From: Bradyrhizobium retamae
GTDB taxonomy: Bacteria; Pseudomonadota; Alphaproteobacteria; Rhizobiales; Xanthobacteraceae
Direction of reading: 5' to 3'
Assembly: GCF_001440415.1 (NCBI RefSeq)
Contig: NZ_LLYA01000035.1
Span: forward strand, 62,001 to 126,000
DNA: 64,000 nt
Part shown: positions 53,036 through 61,606 of the stretch, in pieces
Layout of the letters: each line of letters starts with the position of its first letter
Numbering within the stretch: the first letter of the stretch is position 1
Program-made: the position numbers and the translations under genes
The notes under the pieces: model-generated
What the model saw: the letters and a program-made list of their open reading frames with translations, nothing else
Databases searched by the model: none
What the model was told of the DNA's origin: nothing

Positions 53036-53851
53036 TCATTCAAATCCCGGTCGCGGCACTAGATTCATCAGCATGTTGGCATAGCCGCCATCGACCATGA
53101 TCTCCTCGCCATTGACGTAGGACGCGCGATCGCTGGCAAGAAACAGGATCGCATCGGCCATGTCCTGCGGCATGCCGACCCGCCGCAACGGCACGACTGC
53201 GGCGCGACGCTCGGTGACGCCGGGCGTATCGTAGAACGCCTGGCTCATCGGCGTGATCACCATGCCGGGACTGACGACATTGCTGCGGATGCCGTGCGGC
53301 CCCCATTCATTGGCGAGCTGCCGCGACAGCATGATCACGCCGGCCTTGCTGACACTGTAGGCGCCGCTCTGTCCCTGCGCGTTGCTGCCGGCGATCGAAG
53401 CCACGTGAACCAGACTGCCGCGGCCAAGCACGTGCATCTGCCGGCCGAACACCTGCGCGCAAAGAAAATAGCCGGTCAGGTTGACGGAGAGAACGGCGTT
53501 CCATTCGGCAAGCGACAAGGTATCGAGCGCACCCGGACGCAGTACCGCGGCGGTGTTGACCAGCACGTTGCATGGCCCCAGCGATTTCTCGATCGTCGCG
53601 GCCGCAGCGGTGACGCTCTCGACATCCGTCGTATCGCAGCGCGCGATGACATGATCGGCGCCGAGCTTGCCGAGCTCGGCGCGCGTGATCTCAAGGCCAC
53701 GTTCATCGAGATCGATCGCGGCCACGCGGGTACCGGCCTGGGCAAAACTGAGAGCAACGGTGCGGCCGATCCCGCCGCCCCCGCCCGTCACCACGCACAC
53801 GCGGCCTGACAGGCCGAGCCAATCGGAAGATTGTTGTTCGGTTTCAGCCAT
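53036..53851 (-). CDS. Short-chain dehydrogenase/reductase (SDR)
   Basis: 271 residues from the ATG at 53851 (MAETEQQSSDWLGLSGRVCV), with GGAG 8 bases upstream. NAD(P) loop VTGGGGGIGRTVAL (TGxxxGxG), Asp of AAIDLDERG suggesting NAD, NTAA, catalytic Ser in VASIAGSNAQ and Tyr/Lys in AYSVSKAGV, and the C-terminal EEIMVDGGYA. Cytosolic oxidoreductase of an unknown alcohol/ketone. A TCATTG repeat lies upstream of it. Confidence 0.93.
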   Translation of the reverse strand: MAETEQQSSDWLGLSGRVCVVTGGGGGIGRTVALSFAQAGTRVAAIDLDERGLEITRAELGKLGADHVIARCDTTDVESVTAAAATIEKSLGPCNVLVNTAAVLRPGALDTLSLAEWNAVLSVNLTGYFLCAQVFGRQMHVLGRGSLVHVASIAGSNAQGQSGAYSVSKAGVIMLSRQLANEWGPHGIRSNVVSPGMVITPMSQAFYDTPGVTERRAAVVPLRRVGMPQDMADAILFLASDRASYVNGEEIMVDGGYANMLMNLVPRPGFE

Positions 53852-53873
53852 CGATGCCTCCAATGCCCGCATC

Positions 53874-53952
53874 CGTCATTGCGAGGAGCGAAGCGTCGAA
53901 GCAATCCATTTTTCCCGTCGTGGCGAGATGGATTGCTTCGCTCGCAATGACG
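53874..53952. repeat. Intergenic palindromic repeat, TCATTG family
   Basis: CGTCATTGCGAGGAGCGAAG and GATTGCTTCGCTCGCAATGA carry the same inverted ends as at 26974-27058, with AGCAATCCAT/ATGGATTGCT inside. Shortest and most compact copy in the window. It lies between SDR and ribH2. Confidence 0.9.
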
Positions 53953-53970
53953 GAGACTACCTCCTACCTC

Positions 53971-54549
53971 CTACCCCCCAATCCCCGCCGCGACCTGGCC
54001 ACGCAGCCGCTCCAGGCTGTGCAGCGTGTTGGCGCAGGCTTCCGCGACCTCGATGCCCTTGATGACAAAATGTTTGCGGAAGAATTCGTGGTGCACGGCG
54101 CTTTCATGGAATTGCTGCGGCGTCAGCACCGCCGAGAATACCGGCACTTCGGTCCTGAGTTGCACGTCCATCAGCGCCTTGATCACGGTGTCGGCGACGA
54201 ATTCGTGGCGATAGATGCCGCCATCGACCACGAGGCCTGCGGCCACGATCGCGGTGTAGCGCCGCGTCTTGGCGAGCAGTTGCGCATGCAGCGGTATTTC
54301 GAACGAGCCCGGCACCTCGAACAGATCGACCTGCGCGCGCGTGATATGGCGCGCTTCGATCTCTTCGAGGAAGGCAATGCGGCATTCCTCGACCACGCCA
54401 CGGTGCCACGACGACTGCACGAAGGCGATGCGCTGCGGCTTGACGAAACGCGGATGCACCGGCGCCGGCGGGCGCTCGGGCACGTCAGGAACGTGATGGG
54501 CTTCGGCTGCTTGGGATTGGACTTCAGGCTCTTGCAACATCTGATTCAT
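53971..54549 (-). CDS. ribH2: 6,7-dimethyl-8-ribityllumazine synthase, type II (RibH2)
   Basis: 192 residues with a 35-residue disordered N-terminal extension, then RIAFVQSSWHRGVVEECRIA, LFEVPGSFEIPLHAQLLAKT, AAGLVVDGGIYRHEFVADTV and the active-site His in that block (catalytic His in YRHEFV). Penultimate riboflavin step, joining the pyrimidine with 3,4-dihydroxy-2-butanone-4-phosphate. The decameric RibH2 type of Rhizobiales is usually preceded by an FMN riboswitch, as here. AGAGGAAAGCC precedes the ATG. No other rib gene is adjacent. Confidence 0.93.
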   Translation of the reverse strand: MNQMLQEPEVQSQAAEAHHVPDVPERPPAPVHPRFVKPQRIAFVQSSWHRGVVEECRIAFLEEIEARHITRAQVDLFEVPGSFEIPLHAQLLAKTRRYTAIVAAGLVVDGGIYRHEFVADTVIKALMDVQLRTEVPVFSAVLTPQQFHESAVHHEFFRKHFVIKGIEVAEACANTLHSLERLRGQVAAGIGG

Positions 54550-54630
54550 GGCTTTCCTCTTTCAGGACCAGAATCAGGGCATACGGAACGACACCGGCCC
54601 ACGCGCAAAGGTGCGAGGCCGCCGCAAACC

Positions 54631-54775
54631 GTTCTCTTTCATCCGGACTGTAACCGTCGGCTTCGGAATCACACCGAATCTGCTGACCCTTCTGCTCAGG
54701 CGAGAAGAAGGCGCTCGCGGGCTTGGGCTACGTCACCCTTACCGCCGGTGGGGATTTTCACCCCGCCCTGAGAAC
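54631..54775 (-). promoter_or_regulatory. FMN riboswitch (RFN element) controlling ribH2
   Basis: On the minus strand the conserved cores are in order: GTTCTCAGGGCGGGGTGAAA (P1/P2 start, 54775 downwards), ATCCCCACCGGCGGTA, then GCAGATTCGGTGTGATTCCG, AAGCCGACGGTTACAGTCCG and GATGAAAGAGAAC. The P1 stem pairs GTTCTC (54770-54775) with GAGAAC (54631-54636). It ends 81 bases before the ribH2 start, leaving room for an expression platform. Families of this RNA bind FMN and lower expression of riboflavin genes when FMN is high. Confidence 0.95.
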
Positions 54776-54843
54776 ATCGGCCGCCCGGAATGGACGACCT
54801 GCCGAAGAATATGACCAAGGCCGGGGCGGCAGCAAGCGTCTTT

Positions 54844-54872
54844 GGCATGGGGAAACGGCATGTCCCCATGCC
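54844..54872. repeat. Perfect 10-bp inverted repeat upstream of the riboswitch
   Basis: GGCATGGGGA (54844-54853) and TCCCCATGCC (54863-54872) with a 9-base spacer. It lies about 70 bases upstream of the riboswitch on the minus-strand side, near the start of the Bug-type gene on the other strand. Function is not known; it may be a regulator site or a transcription hairpin. Confidence 0.6.
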
Positions 54873-54964
54873 GCCGGAACAGGGCATGTGGCCTGCCGGA
54901 TCGCTGTCTTTACTTAAACAGCGGCAATTGAGATAGGCTTGCCAAGAACAGGGGGACGCTCAAC

Positions 54965-55942
54965 ATGAAAATTCTTCGTCGGAATTTCCTCAAGCTGGCC
55001 GGCGCGCTCATCGCTGCGCCCGCCTTGCCGCGACGGGCGTCCGCGCTCGATTATCCGACGCGACCGACGAAGATCGTGGCCGGCTTCGCTGCAGGGGGCG
55101 GCGTCGATATCACGGCGCGGCTGATCGGCCAATGGCTGGCGGACCATCTCAAGCAACCCTTCGTCGTCGAGAACCGCACCGGCGCCGGCGGCAATATCGG
55201 CACCGAGGCGGTCGTGAATGCGGCGCCCGACGGCTACACGCTGTTGCTGGCGACGGTGCCGAACGCGGTGAACGCCTCGCTCTACGAAAAACTCAGTTTC
55301 AATTTCGTCCGCGACATCGCGCCGGTGGCCGGCGTCATTCGCGTGCCGATGGTGGTGCTGGTGCACCCCGCGGTGCCGGCGCAGACCTTGGCCGAATTCA
55401 TCGCCTACGCCAAAGCCAATCCCGGAAAGGTCAACATGGCCTCCGCCGGCAGCGGCAGCGCGCCGCACATGGCGGGCGAGCTGTTCAAGATGATGACCGG
55501 GGTCGACATGGTCCATGTCGCCTATCGCGGCCAGGGGCCGGCAATGACGGATCTGATCAGCGGCCAGGTGCAGATCCTGTTTGCGGCCGCGCCCGGCACC
55601 GCCGATCACATCAAGACCGGCAAGCTGCGCGCGCTCGCGGTGACGACGGCCACGCGCATGGCGGAGCTGCCGGAGGTTCCGATCGTGGGCGATGTCGTGG
55701 CAGGCTATGAAGCCAGCCAGTGGTACGGCTTCGCGGCGCCGAAGAACACGCCGGCCGAGATCATCGACAAGCTCAACAAGGAGATCAACGCGGCGATCGC
55801 CGATCCCGGCATGAAGGCCCGGCTTGCCGCCATCGGCGGCGCGCCGATGCCGGGCTCGCCTGCCGATTTCGGCAGACTGATCGCAGACGAGACCGAGAAA
55901 TGGGGCAAGGTGGTCCGCGCAGGCAGCCTCAAGCCGGAGTGA
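54965..55942 (+). CDS. Tripartite tricarboxylate transporter substrate-binding protein (Bug/TctC family)
   Basis: 325 residues. Twin-arginine-like leader MKILRRNFLKLAGALIAAPA, then YPTRPTKIVAGFAAGGGVDI, FVVENRTGAGGNIGTEAVVN, APDGYTLLLATVPNAVN, VAYRGQGPAMTDLISGQVQI and YGFAAPKNTPAEIIDKLNKE, the Bug signature. Periplasmic binding of a carboxylate, aromatic or amino-acid ligand; no TctAB permease is present, so it may be an orphan sensor or share a permease elsewhere. Divergent from ribH2. Confidence 0.92.
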   Translation: MKILRRNFLKLAGALIAAPALPRRASALDYPTRPTKIVAGFAAGGGVDITARLIGQWLADHLKQPFVVENRTGAGGNIGTEAVVNAAPDGYTLLLATVPNAVNASLYEKLSFNFVRDIAPVAGVIRVPMVVLVHPAVPAQTLAEFIAYAKANPGKVNMASAGSGSAPHMAGELFKMMTGVDMVHVAYRGQGPAMTDLISGQVQILFAAAPGTADHIKTGKLRALAVTTATRMAELPEVPIVGDVVAGYEASQWYGFAAPKNTPAEIIDKLNKEINAAIADPGMKARLAAIGGAPMPGSPADFGRLIADETEKWGKVVRAGSLKPE

Positions 55943-56555
55943 GGCGGCGATTTGCGAACGGTCCGGGAGATACCGATGCACGGTGAGCGCCGCAAATGGA
56001 ACAAGCTGACACACGCCGCTGACGTTGACGGCACGGATGCAGCAAAGGCCTGCGGGGGCAAGCCGATCCGCGAGACATTGCTGGAGCGGTATGGTCCCTG
56101 GGTAGATGCCGCAAAGTCCTGCGTTTAAATCGAGGGCGCGCAACTCGGGACCGCGATTGAGGCGTGTCCTTTGGTCGCGCGAGAGATAGGCGCGCGGGTG
56201 TGCCTGCGCCGCGGACGTGAACGCGGCGCTTCCGCGCAAAATTAACTATCCATTAACCATTGTGGCAGAGCTGCCCGATTTCACTCCGCGACGGACTCCG
56301 CGGCGCTCGAATCCGATTCCGGTTTGTTCTCAAATTAATAATTATGACCGCGTTCAACTGTGGACGACGCCGCTTTGGCCTGTGGACGGACTCAGGGGTC
56401 AGTTGCGCGGATTCCGCAAATCACATCACTTGAGCTCGGCAGGCCCCGGGATGATCCGCGAACGGGGGATTGCAGTCGGCGGCGCCGCATCAGTTCAACG
56501 CACGCCGTGCTCCGCGTGCGTATCAGAAGAATTCAAGAAACAGGGTCGAGACGGC
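55943..56555. other. 613-base gap with one weak small open frame
   Basis: Between the Bug-type and YbjN-like genes. The only candidate is a 50-codon frame at 55976-56128 (listed separately). The rest (56129-56555) has A+T-rich stretches around 56255-56350 (ATTAACTATCCATTAACCAT, CAAATTAATAATTATGACCG) that look like promoter DNA for the YbjN-like gene. No RNA gene or repeat is seen. Confidence 0.55.
55976..56128 (+). CDS. 50-residue doubtful small open frame
   Basis: MHGERRKWNKLTHAADVDGT, DAAKACGGKPIRETLLERYG and PWVDAAKSCV. GGGAG lies 7 bases before the ATG. Charged, two Cys, no signal or membrane segment. No family recognised and codon statistics cannot be tested by eye, so it may be a chance frame. 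Confidence 0.3.
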   Translation: MHGERRKWNKLTHAADVDGTDAAKACGGKPIRETLLERYGPWVDAAKSCV

Positions 56556-57056
56556 ATGTCCCTCCTCGAAGGCATTATTGATTCCCGGAACAACCCGCTC
56601 GCGGCCGTCGAGGACATCGCCGCCGAAAACAACTGGGCGTTCGAGCGCTCCGGCGAAGACGAAGTCACGATCGTCTCCAAGGGGAACTGGACCGACTACC
56701 AGCTCTCCTTCACCTGGATGGCGGAGATCGAGGCGCTGCACCTGGCCTCCGCGTTCGACATGAAGATTCCTCCCGCACGCCGCGCGGAAGTGCAGCGGCT
56801 GATCGCGGCGATCAACGAACAATTATGGGTCGGCCATTTCGACATCTGGACCCACACCGGCATGATCATGTACCGGCAGGCCCTGCTGCTGCCGGGCGGG
56901 CTGACCGCCTCGACCGCGCAATGCGAGGTCATGCTGGCCGGCGCCATCCACGCCTGCGAGCGTTACTACCCCGCGTTCCAGTTCGTGGTCTGGGCGGGAA
57001 AAACCGCCGCGGAAGCCATGAGCGCGGCGATGTTCGATACCGAGGGTGAGGCGTAG
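56556..57056 (+). CDS. YbjN-domain protein
   Basis: 166 residues from the ATG at 56556 (MSLLEGIIDSRNNPLAAVED); the longer frame upstream is unconserved. IAAENNWAFERSGEDEVTIV, WTDYQLSFTWMAEIEALHLA, FDMKIPPARRAEVQRLIAAI and HFDIWTHTGMIMYRQALLLP are typical of the YbjN family in alphaproteobacteria. Related to type III secretion chaperone-like folds; exact role unknown. It lies close upstream of proC and may be co-transcribed. Confidence 0.85.
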   Translation: MSLLEGIIDSRNNPLAAVEDIAAENNWAFERSGEDEVTIVSKGNWTDYQLSFTWMAEIEALHLASAFDMKIPPARRAEVQRLIAAINEQLWVGHFDIWTHTGMIMYRQALLLPGGLTASTAQCEVMLAGAIHACERYYPAFQFVVWAGKTAAEAMSAAMFDTEGEA

Positions 57057-57171
57057 GCCCCGCCGCTTCCACGCGCACAGTGTCGTCCTGCCGAAATCAG
57101 AGATCCATACTCCGTGACCGCCAGGCTCAAGCAAACTGCTTGTGGCCCCTTCTGAGCTTTACTAAAACCGC

Positions 57172-57224
57172 CGGTGGTTATGGGTCCCGGCTCCTGTGCG
57201 CAACTGCGCACTAGGCAGGGACGA
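57172..57224. repeat. Intergenic repeat, GTCCCTGCG family (short copy)
   Basis: GGTGGTTATGGGTCCCGGCT followed by GTGCGCAACTGCGCAC (a palindrome) and GGCAGGGACGAC. It shares GGTTATGGGTCCC and CAGGGACGAC with 21603-21724. It lies in the gap before proC. Confidence 0.65.
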
Positions 57225-57246
57225 CGGCAGAATTCATGGTGACACC

Positions 57247-58065
57247 GTGAATACCAACACACTCCAAAATCTCCGCGGCACTATTGCGCTGGCTGGCGCG
57301 GGCAAGATGGGCGGCGCGATGCTCACCGGCTGGCTGGCCGGCGGGCTCGACGCAAGCCGCGTGATCGTTATCGAGCCGCAGCCATCCGCTGAGATCGGCG
57401 CGCTGGCGGCGCAAGGCCTCCGCCTCAATCCGAAGGACGCGGGTACAGTCGATACGCTGGTGATGGCGGTGAAGCCGCAGACGTTCCGCGAGGCGGGGCC
57501 GGCGCTGAAGTCCCTTGTCGGAGCGAACACGCTCGTCGTCTCGATCATGGCGGGCACGACGATTGCGGCACTTGAAGAAGTCTGCGGCGGCATGGTGGTT
57601 CGCGCGATGCCGAACACGCCGGCCGCGATCGGCCGCGGCATCACGGTTGCGATCGCGGCGAAAAATGTCAGCGCCGCGCAACGCACCACGGCCGACGCGC
57701 TGCTGCGCGCCACCGGCTCGGTCGAATGGGTCGAGGACGAAAGCCTGATGGATGCGGTGACCGCCGTGTCCGGCTCCGGCCCGGCCTACGTGTTCCTGCT
57801 CGCCGAAGAACTCGCGCGCGCCGGCGTCGAGGCCGGCCTGCCGGCCGAGCTTGCAACGAAGCTCGCGCGCGAAACCGTCGCCGGCTCAGGCGAATTGCTG
57901 CACCGCTCGGAACTTGCCTCGGCCACGCTGCGCCAGAACGTCACCTCGCCCGGCGGCACCACCGCGGCCGCGCTGGAGGTGCTGATGGCCAAGGACGGCC
58001 TGCAGCCGCTGATGATCCGCGCAATCGCCGCGGCAACGAAGCGCTCGAAGGATTTGGCGAAGTAG
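57247..58065 (+). CDS. proC: Pyrroline-5-carboxylate reductase ProC
   Basis: 272 residues from a GTG at 57247 (MNTNTLQNLRGTIALAGAGK); the longer frame runs into the repeat. NAD(P) loop ALAGAGKMGGAMLTGWL (GxGxMG), VMAVKPQ, RAMPNTPAAIGRGI, the catalytic-region VSGSGPAYVFLLAE, GLPAELATKLARETVAGSGE and the proC signature TLRQNVTSPGGTTAAALEVL. Final step of proline synthesis. A B-type repeat follows directly. Confidence 0.95.
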   Translation: MNTNTLQNLRGTIALAGAGKMGGAMLTGWLAGGLDASRVIVIEPQPSAEIGALAAQGLRLNPKDAGTVDTLVMAVKPQTFREAGPALKSLVGANTLVVSIMAGTTIAALEEVCGGMVVRAMPNTPAAIGRGITVAIAAKNVSAAQRTTADALLRATGSVEWVEDESLMDAVTAVSGSGPAYVFLLAEELARAGVEAGLPAELATKLARETVAGSGELLHRSELASATLRQNVTSPGGTTAAALEVLMAKDGLQPLMIRAIAAATKRSKDLAK

Positions 58066-58072
58066 TGGAATC

Positions 58073-58160
58073 GTAGGGTGGGCAAAGGCGCGCTTGCGCA
58101 GTGCCCACCATCCGGCACCGTACTCGTGATGGTGGGCACGCTTCGCTTTGCCCACCCGAC
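58073..58160. repeat. Intergenic inverted repeat, GGTGGGCA family
   Basis: GTAGGGTGGGCAAAGGCGCG and CGCTTCGCTTTGCCCACCCG are inverted, with GTGCCCACCAT...ATGGTGGGCACG inside. It separates the convergent proC and thioesterase genes. Confidence 0.88.
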
Positions 58161-58176
58161 GATTCAGCGGATGCCG

Positions 58177-58572
58177 CTACTTCCCTGCAAGCCTCTTCGT
58201 GAACGTCTCCACATTGACGAGGCCGCGGGCGTGGCGTCCGTCGCCTATTCTGCGCTCGCCTTGGAAGGCTTCGACTTCGAATCGGATCACGCGGCGCTCG
58301 ACGGCTACGACCTTTCCCGTGACGCGCACCGTCGCGCCGACCAGCGACGCGCCGAGATGGCGGATATCGACCTCGGTGCCAACCGTGATCCAGCCCGGCT
58401 GAAGATGGCCTCTGATGGCATCGCTCGAGGCCATCTCCATTTCCAGGATCATCATCGGCGTCGCATAGACCATCGGCATATCAGGCACGAAATGCCCGAC
58501 CGTGCGCTCGCGCGGCACGACCAGCGTCCGCTCGGCGCTCATGCCGATCTTGATGAAGTCGCGTGCGTCCAT
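58177..58572 (-). CDS. Hot-dog thioesterase (FlK/YbgC-like)
   Basis: 131 residues from the ATG at 58572 (MDARDFIKIGMSAERTLVVP). PERTVGHF-type opening (RERTVGHFVPDMPMVYATPM), EMEMASSDAIRGHLQPGWIT and VGTEVDIRHLGASLVGATVR resemble fluoroacetyl-CoA-type thioesterases with a Thr/Glu/His active site (Thr-x-x-Met, GxxV). It hydrolyses small acyl-CoA; substrate unknown. Divergence point with a CATTCCGG repeat upstream. Confidence 0.85.
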   Translation of the reverse strand: MDARDFIKIGMSAERTLVVPRERTVGHFVPDMPMVYATPMMILEMEMASSDAIRGHLQPGWITVGTEVDIRHLGASLVGATVRVTGKVVAVERRVIRFEVEAFQGERRIGDGRHARGLVNVETFTKRLAGK

Positions 58573-58591
58573 GCGATGGCCTTGGATAGTC

Positions 58592-58683
58592 GTCATTCCG
58601 AGGCGGCGCGAAGCGACGTACCCGGAATCCAAAAGTTGTTGGCGCGAGATCCGGGGTTCGCGCTTCGCGAGATCCGGGATGAC
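58592..58683. repeat. Intergenic repeat, CATTCCGGGG family (short relative)
   Basis: GTCATTCCGAGGCGGCGCGA at the left, GCGAGATCCGGGATGAC at the right, inverted at the ends. It lacks the GAATCTCGAGATTC interior of the longer copies. It lies between the thioesterase and 4-OT genes. Confidence 0.7.
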
Positions 58684-58691
58684 CTTTCAGG

Positions 58692-58892
58692 TCACTTCTG
58701 CATCGCCTTGCGCTCGACGAAGGTCTTGCCGCCCTTCATCTTGTGGGTGAGCGGCGCCTCGTTGATCTGGATCACGACGGCTTCCGCGTCGACGCCGAGA
58801 TTCTTCACCAGCGCCTGGGTGATGTCGCGCATCATGCCGACTTTCTGTTCTTCGGTACGGCCGGCGGCCATGCTGATGGTGATCTCAGGCAT
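58692..58892 (-). CDS. 4-oxalocrotonate tautomerase family protein
   Basis: 66 residues. Pro 2 (MPEITISMAAGRTEEQKVGM) is the catalytic N-terminal proline after Met removal; then MRDITQALVKNLGVDAEAVV, VIQINEAPLTHKMKGGKTF. Length and fold match 4-OT. It forms hexamers and tautomerises or dehalogenates small acids; substrate unknown. Stand-alone. Confidence 0.9.
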   Translation of the reverse strand: MPEITISMAAGRTEEQKVGMMRDITQALVKNLGVDAEAVVIQINEAPLTHKMKGGKTFVERKAMQK

Positions 58893-58931
58893 CGGTAGTG
58901 CTCCCTCTTGCTCTTACGTGTTCGGTAAACT

Positions 58932-59037
58932 GTCATTGCCGGACATAGTAGTCTGCCCACGCAGACTACGTAAACTTGTCTGCGCCCGGCAATCCATCAT
59001 TTTGAAGATGGACACGCGGGTCAAGCCCGCGCATGAC
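58932..59037. repeat. Composite intergenic repeat with GACTACGTAAACTTGTCTGC core
   Basis: Contains GCCGGACATAGTAGTCTGCC, GACTACGTAAACTTGTCTGC and ACGCGGGTCAAGCCCGCGCA (hairpin). The core is the reverse complement, with one change, of the core at 41069-41227. It lies between 4-OT and hisS. Confidence 0.85.
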
Positions 59038-59041
59038 TAAA

Positions 59042-60517
59042 TCAGTTGCCCCACTTCACGTCATGGCGCGCGAGCACCTCGCGCACTTTGGCGACGATTT
59101 CGCCCTCAGCGCAGGAAAACTGCGCTGGACGCGTCTCGCGCCATTCCTGGTTGGAGGCGATGGCAGCCGCGGCTTTCGCGCCCTCGATCAGGTCCTTGAT
59201 CTGAATTTCGCCGCGCGCCTTCTCGTCCGAGCCCTGGATGATGACGCAAGGCGAATTGCGGCGGTCGGCATATTTGAGCTGGTTGCCCATGTTCTTGGGG
59301 TTACCGAGATAGAGCTCGGCGCGGATGTTCGCGTTGCGAAGCTCGGCGACCATTTTCTGGTAGTCGGCGACACGATCGCGATCGAACACCGTGACCACGA
59401 CCGGGCCGAAGTCAGGCCGCGTGTCGAGCTTGCCGAGCATCGTCAGCGCGGCCTGCAAGCGTGACACGCCGATGGAGAAACCCGTTGCCGGCACCGGTTC
59501 GCCGCGGAAGCGCGAGACGAGGCCGTCGTAACGGCCACCGCCGCCGACCGAGCCGAAGCGAACGGGACGGCCTTTCTCGTCTTTCGTTTCGAGGGTGAGT
59601 TCGACCTCGTAGACCGGACCGGTGTAATATTCGAGACCGCGAACGACGGAAGGATCGATCACGATACGATCCGCCCCATAGCCCGACGCCGTTACCAGCT
59701 TGCTGATCGCATCGAGTTCGTCGCGACCTTCCTGTCCGACTTTGCTGTCGCGCAGCCGCGTATCGATCTGCGCGCCCTGCTCGATCGCACCAACGACCAA
59801 TGCAATGTCATCAGGCTTCAGGCCAGCGCCTTTGGTAAAGTCACCCGACTCATCCTTGCGGCCCTCGCCCAGCAACTGCTGCACGCCGGAAATGCCGAGA
59901 CGATCGAACTTGTCGATCGCGCGCATCACCGTCAGCCATTGTCCGTCATCGGCAATGCCTAGCGCATCGCGCACGCCATCGAGCACCTTGCGGTTATTCA
60001 CCTTCACCACATAGCTGCCGTGCGGAATGCCCAGCGCTTCCATCGTATCCGCCGCCATCATGCACATCTCGGCGTCCGCTGCCGGCGAGGCCGAGCCCAC
60101 CGTGTCGGCATCGAACTGCATGAACTGGCGGAAACGGCCGGGGCCTGGCTTCTCATTGCGATAGACGTAACCCGCGCGGTAGCTGCGATACGGCTTCGGC
60201 AGCGCGTCGAAATTCTCCGCCACATAGCGCGCCAGCGGCGCAGTCAGATCGTAGCGCAGCGAGATCCACTGCTCGTCGTCGTCCTGGAACGAGAACACGC
60301 CCTCGTTCGGCCGGTCCTGGTCAGGCAGGAATTTGCCCAGCGCGTCGGTAAACTCCATTGCCGGCGTTTCCACCGGCTCGAAACCGTAGCGCTCGTAGAC
60401 CTCGCGGATTTTCTCGACCATCTGGCGCGTGGCCGCGATCGCGGCCGGACCGCGGTCCTCGAGCCCACGCGGCAGCCGCGCCTTCAGTTTCTGCGGTTTT
60501 TTCGCTTTGTCCTTCAT
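59042..60517 (-). CDS. hisS: Histidyl-tRNA synthetase HisS
   Basis: 491 residues from the ATG at 60517 ([20 protein letters not shown]). Class II motifs: [20 protein letters not shown] then RFRQFMQFD (motif 2), [32 protein letters not shown] (histidine contact), [20 protein letters not shown] and [10 protein letters not shown] (motif 3). The anticodon domain covers [24 protein letters not shown] sequence near the end. The first about 12 residues form a short basic leader. Essential. It is followed by repeats and is downstream of the ilvE-type genes. Confidence 0.97.
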   Translation of the reverse strand: MKDKAKKPQKLKARLPRGLEDRGPAAIAATRQMVEKIREVYERYGFEPVETPAMEFTDALGKFLPDQDRPNEGVFSFQDDDEQWISLRYDLTAPLARYVAENFDALPKPYRSYRAGYVYRNEKPGPGRFRQFMQFDADTVGSASPAADAEMCMMAADTMEALGIPHGSYVVKVNNRKVLDGVRDALGIADDGQWLTVMRAIDKFDRLGISGVQQLLGEGRKDESGDFTKGAGLKPDDIALVVGAIEQGAQIDTRLRDSKVGQEGRDELDAISKLVTASGYGADRIVIDPSVVRGLEYYTGPVYEVELTLETKDEKGRPVRFGSVGGGGRYDGLVSRFRGEPVPATGFSIGVSRLQAALTMLGKLDTRPDFGPVVVTVFDRDRVADYQKMVAELRNANIRAELYLGNPKNMGNQLKYADRRNSPCVIIQGSDEKARGEIQIKDLIEGAKAAAAIASNQEWRETRPAQFSCAEGEIVAKVREVLARHDVKWGN

Positions 60518-60590
60518 GGGCAGGTTGGTACCAGCCGGAGCGCGGCCCGGCAACCGTCGCATACCTCCCCTTGTGGGAGAAGGTGGCCAA

Positions 60591-61481
60591 TCACGCCGCC
60601 GCGGCCTTGCCCTTGGACTGCACTTCGGCGCTGTAGTCCGCCATCAACTGCTCGGAGATCTTGCCGGGCGCAAACTTCCAGTTCGCGATCTCGGACACCG
60701 GCGTCACTTCGGCGGCAGTGCCGGTGATGAAGCACTCGGTGAAGCCGTCGAGTTCCTCCGGCACGATGCGGCGCTCGATCACCTCGATGCCGCGGCGCCT
60801 GGCGAGGTCGATCGCGGTGGCGCGGGTGATGCCGGCGAGGAAGCAGTCGGCGATCGGCGTGTGGATCTTGCCGTCCTTGACGAAGAAGATGTTGGCGCCG
60901 GTGCATTCGGCCACCCGGCCGTGCCAGTCCAGCATCATGGCATCGGCATAGCCGGCGCGCTCCGCTTTGTGCTTAGAGATGGTGCAGATCATGTAGAGGC
61001 CGGATGCTTTGGCCATCGCCGGGATCGTCGCCGGATCGGGCCGCCGGTATTCGGCCACGCACATACGGATGCCCTTCAACTTCTCCGCCGGATCGAAATA
61101 GCTCTGCCAGTCCCAGGCTGCGATGGCGAGATGGATGGTGTTGGCCGGCGCCGAGACGCCCATCATCTCCGAACCGCGCCACGCGATCGGGCGCAGATAA
61201 GCGTCGGGCAGATTGTTCTTGTCGATCACGAGCTGCTTGGCGGCGTCGATCTCGGCCACCGAATAGGGAATCTCGAAATCCAGAATATTGGCCGAGGCCT
61301 TCAGCCGCTCGGAATGCTCGGTGCTCTTGAAGACCTTGCCGCCATAGGCGCGCTCGCCCTCGAACACGCAGCTCGCATAGTGCAGGCCATGAGTCAGGAT
61401 GTGAACATTCGCATCAGCCCACGGCACCAGCCTGCCATCGTACCAGATGACGCCATCGATCTTGTCGAACGAAACTCCCAT
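60591..61481 (-). CDS. ilvE: Branched-chain amino acid aminotransferase (BCAT, fold-type IV)
   Basis: 296 residues. [20 protein letters not shown] and [18 protein letters not shown] are the fold IV opening; [20 protein letters not shown], the PLP lysine region [17 protein letters not shown] and [20 protein letters not shown] follow. It transfers amino groups to and from Leu, Ile and Val. GGGAGGAGGTC precedes the ATG. A second, different BCAT is next door on the same strand (125 bases). Confidence 0.95.
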   Translation of the reverse strand: MGVSFDKIDGVIWYDGRLVPWADANVHILTHGLHYASCVFEGERAYGGKVFKSTEHSERLKASANILDFEIPYSVAEIDAAKQLVIDKNNLPDAYLRPIAWRGSEMMGVSAPANTIHLAIAAWDWQSYFDPAEKLKGIRMCVAEYRRPDPATIPAMAKASGLYMICTISKHKAERAGYADAMMLDWHGRVAECTGANIFFVKDGKIHTPIADCFLAGITRATAIDLARRRGIEVIERRIVPEELDGFTECFITGTAAEVTPVSEIANWKFAPGKISEQLMADYSAEVQSKGKAAAA

Positions 61482-61606
61482 GACCTCCTCCCGGATTGGT
61501 GCTTTTCAATGAGCCGCGCATCAGCATCGCGCGACTCGACGCGACGCGCGCTACCAAGCACTTGAAGTGATCTATCGCTTAAGCGACGGCGTAATTCCGC
61601 CGCCGG

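Noticed and set aside
51858..53039. 393-residue minus-strand open frame opposite prs
   Set aside because: Antisense of prs; His/Asp/Arg-rich shadow.
54914..56239. 441-residue minus-strand open frame
   Set aside because: Antisense of the Bug-type binding protein, which has a leader and all family motifs.
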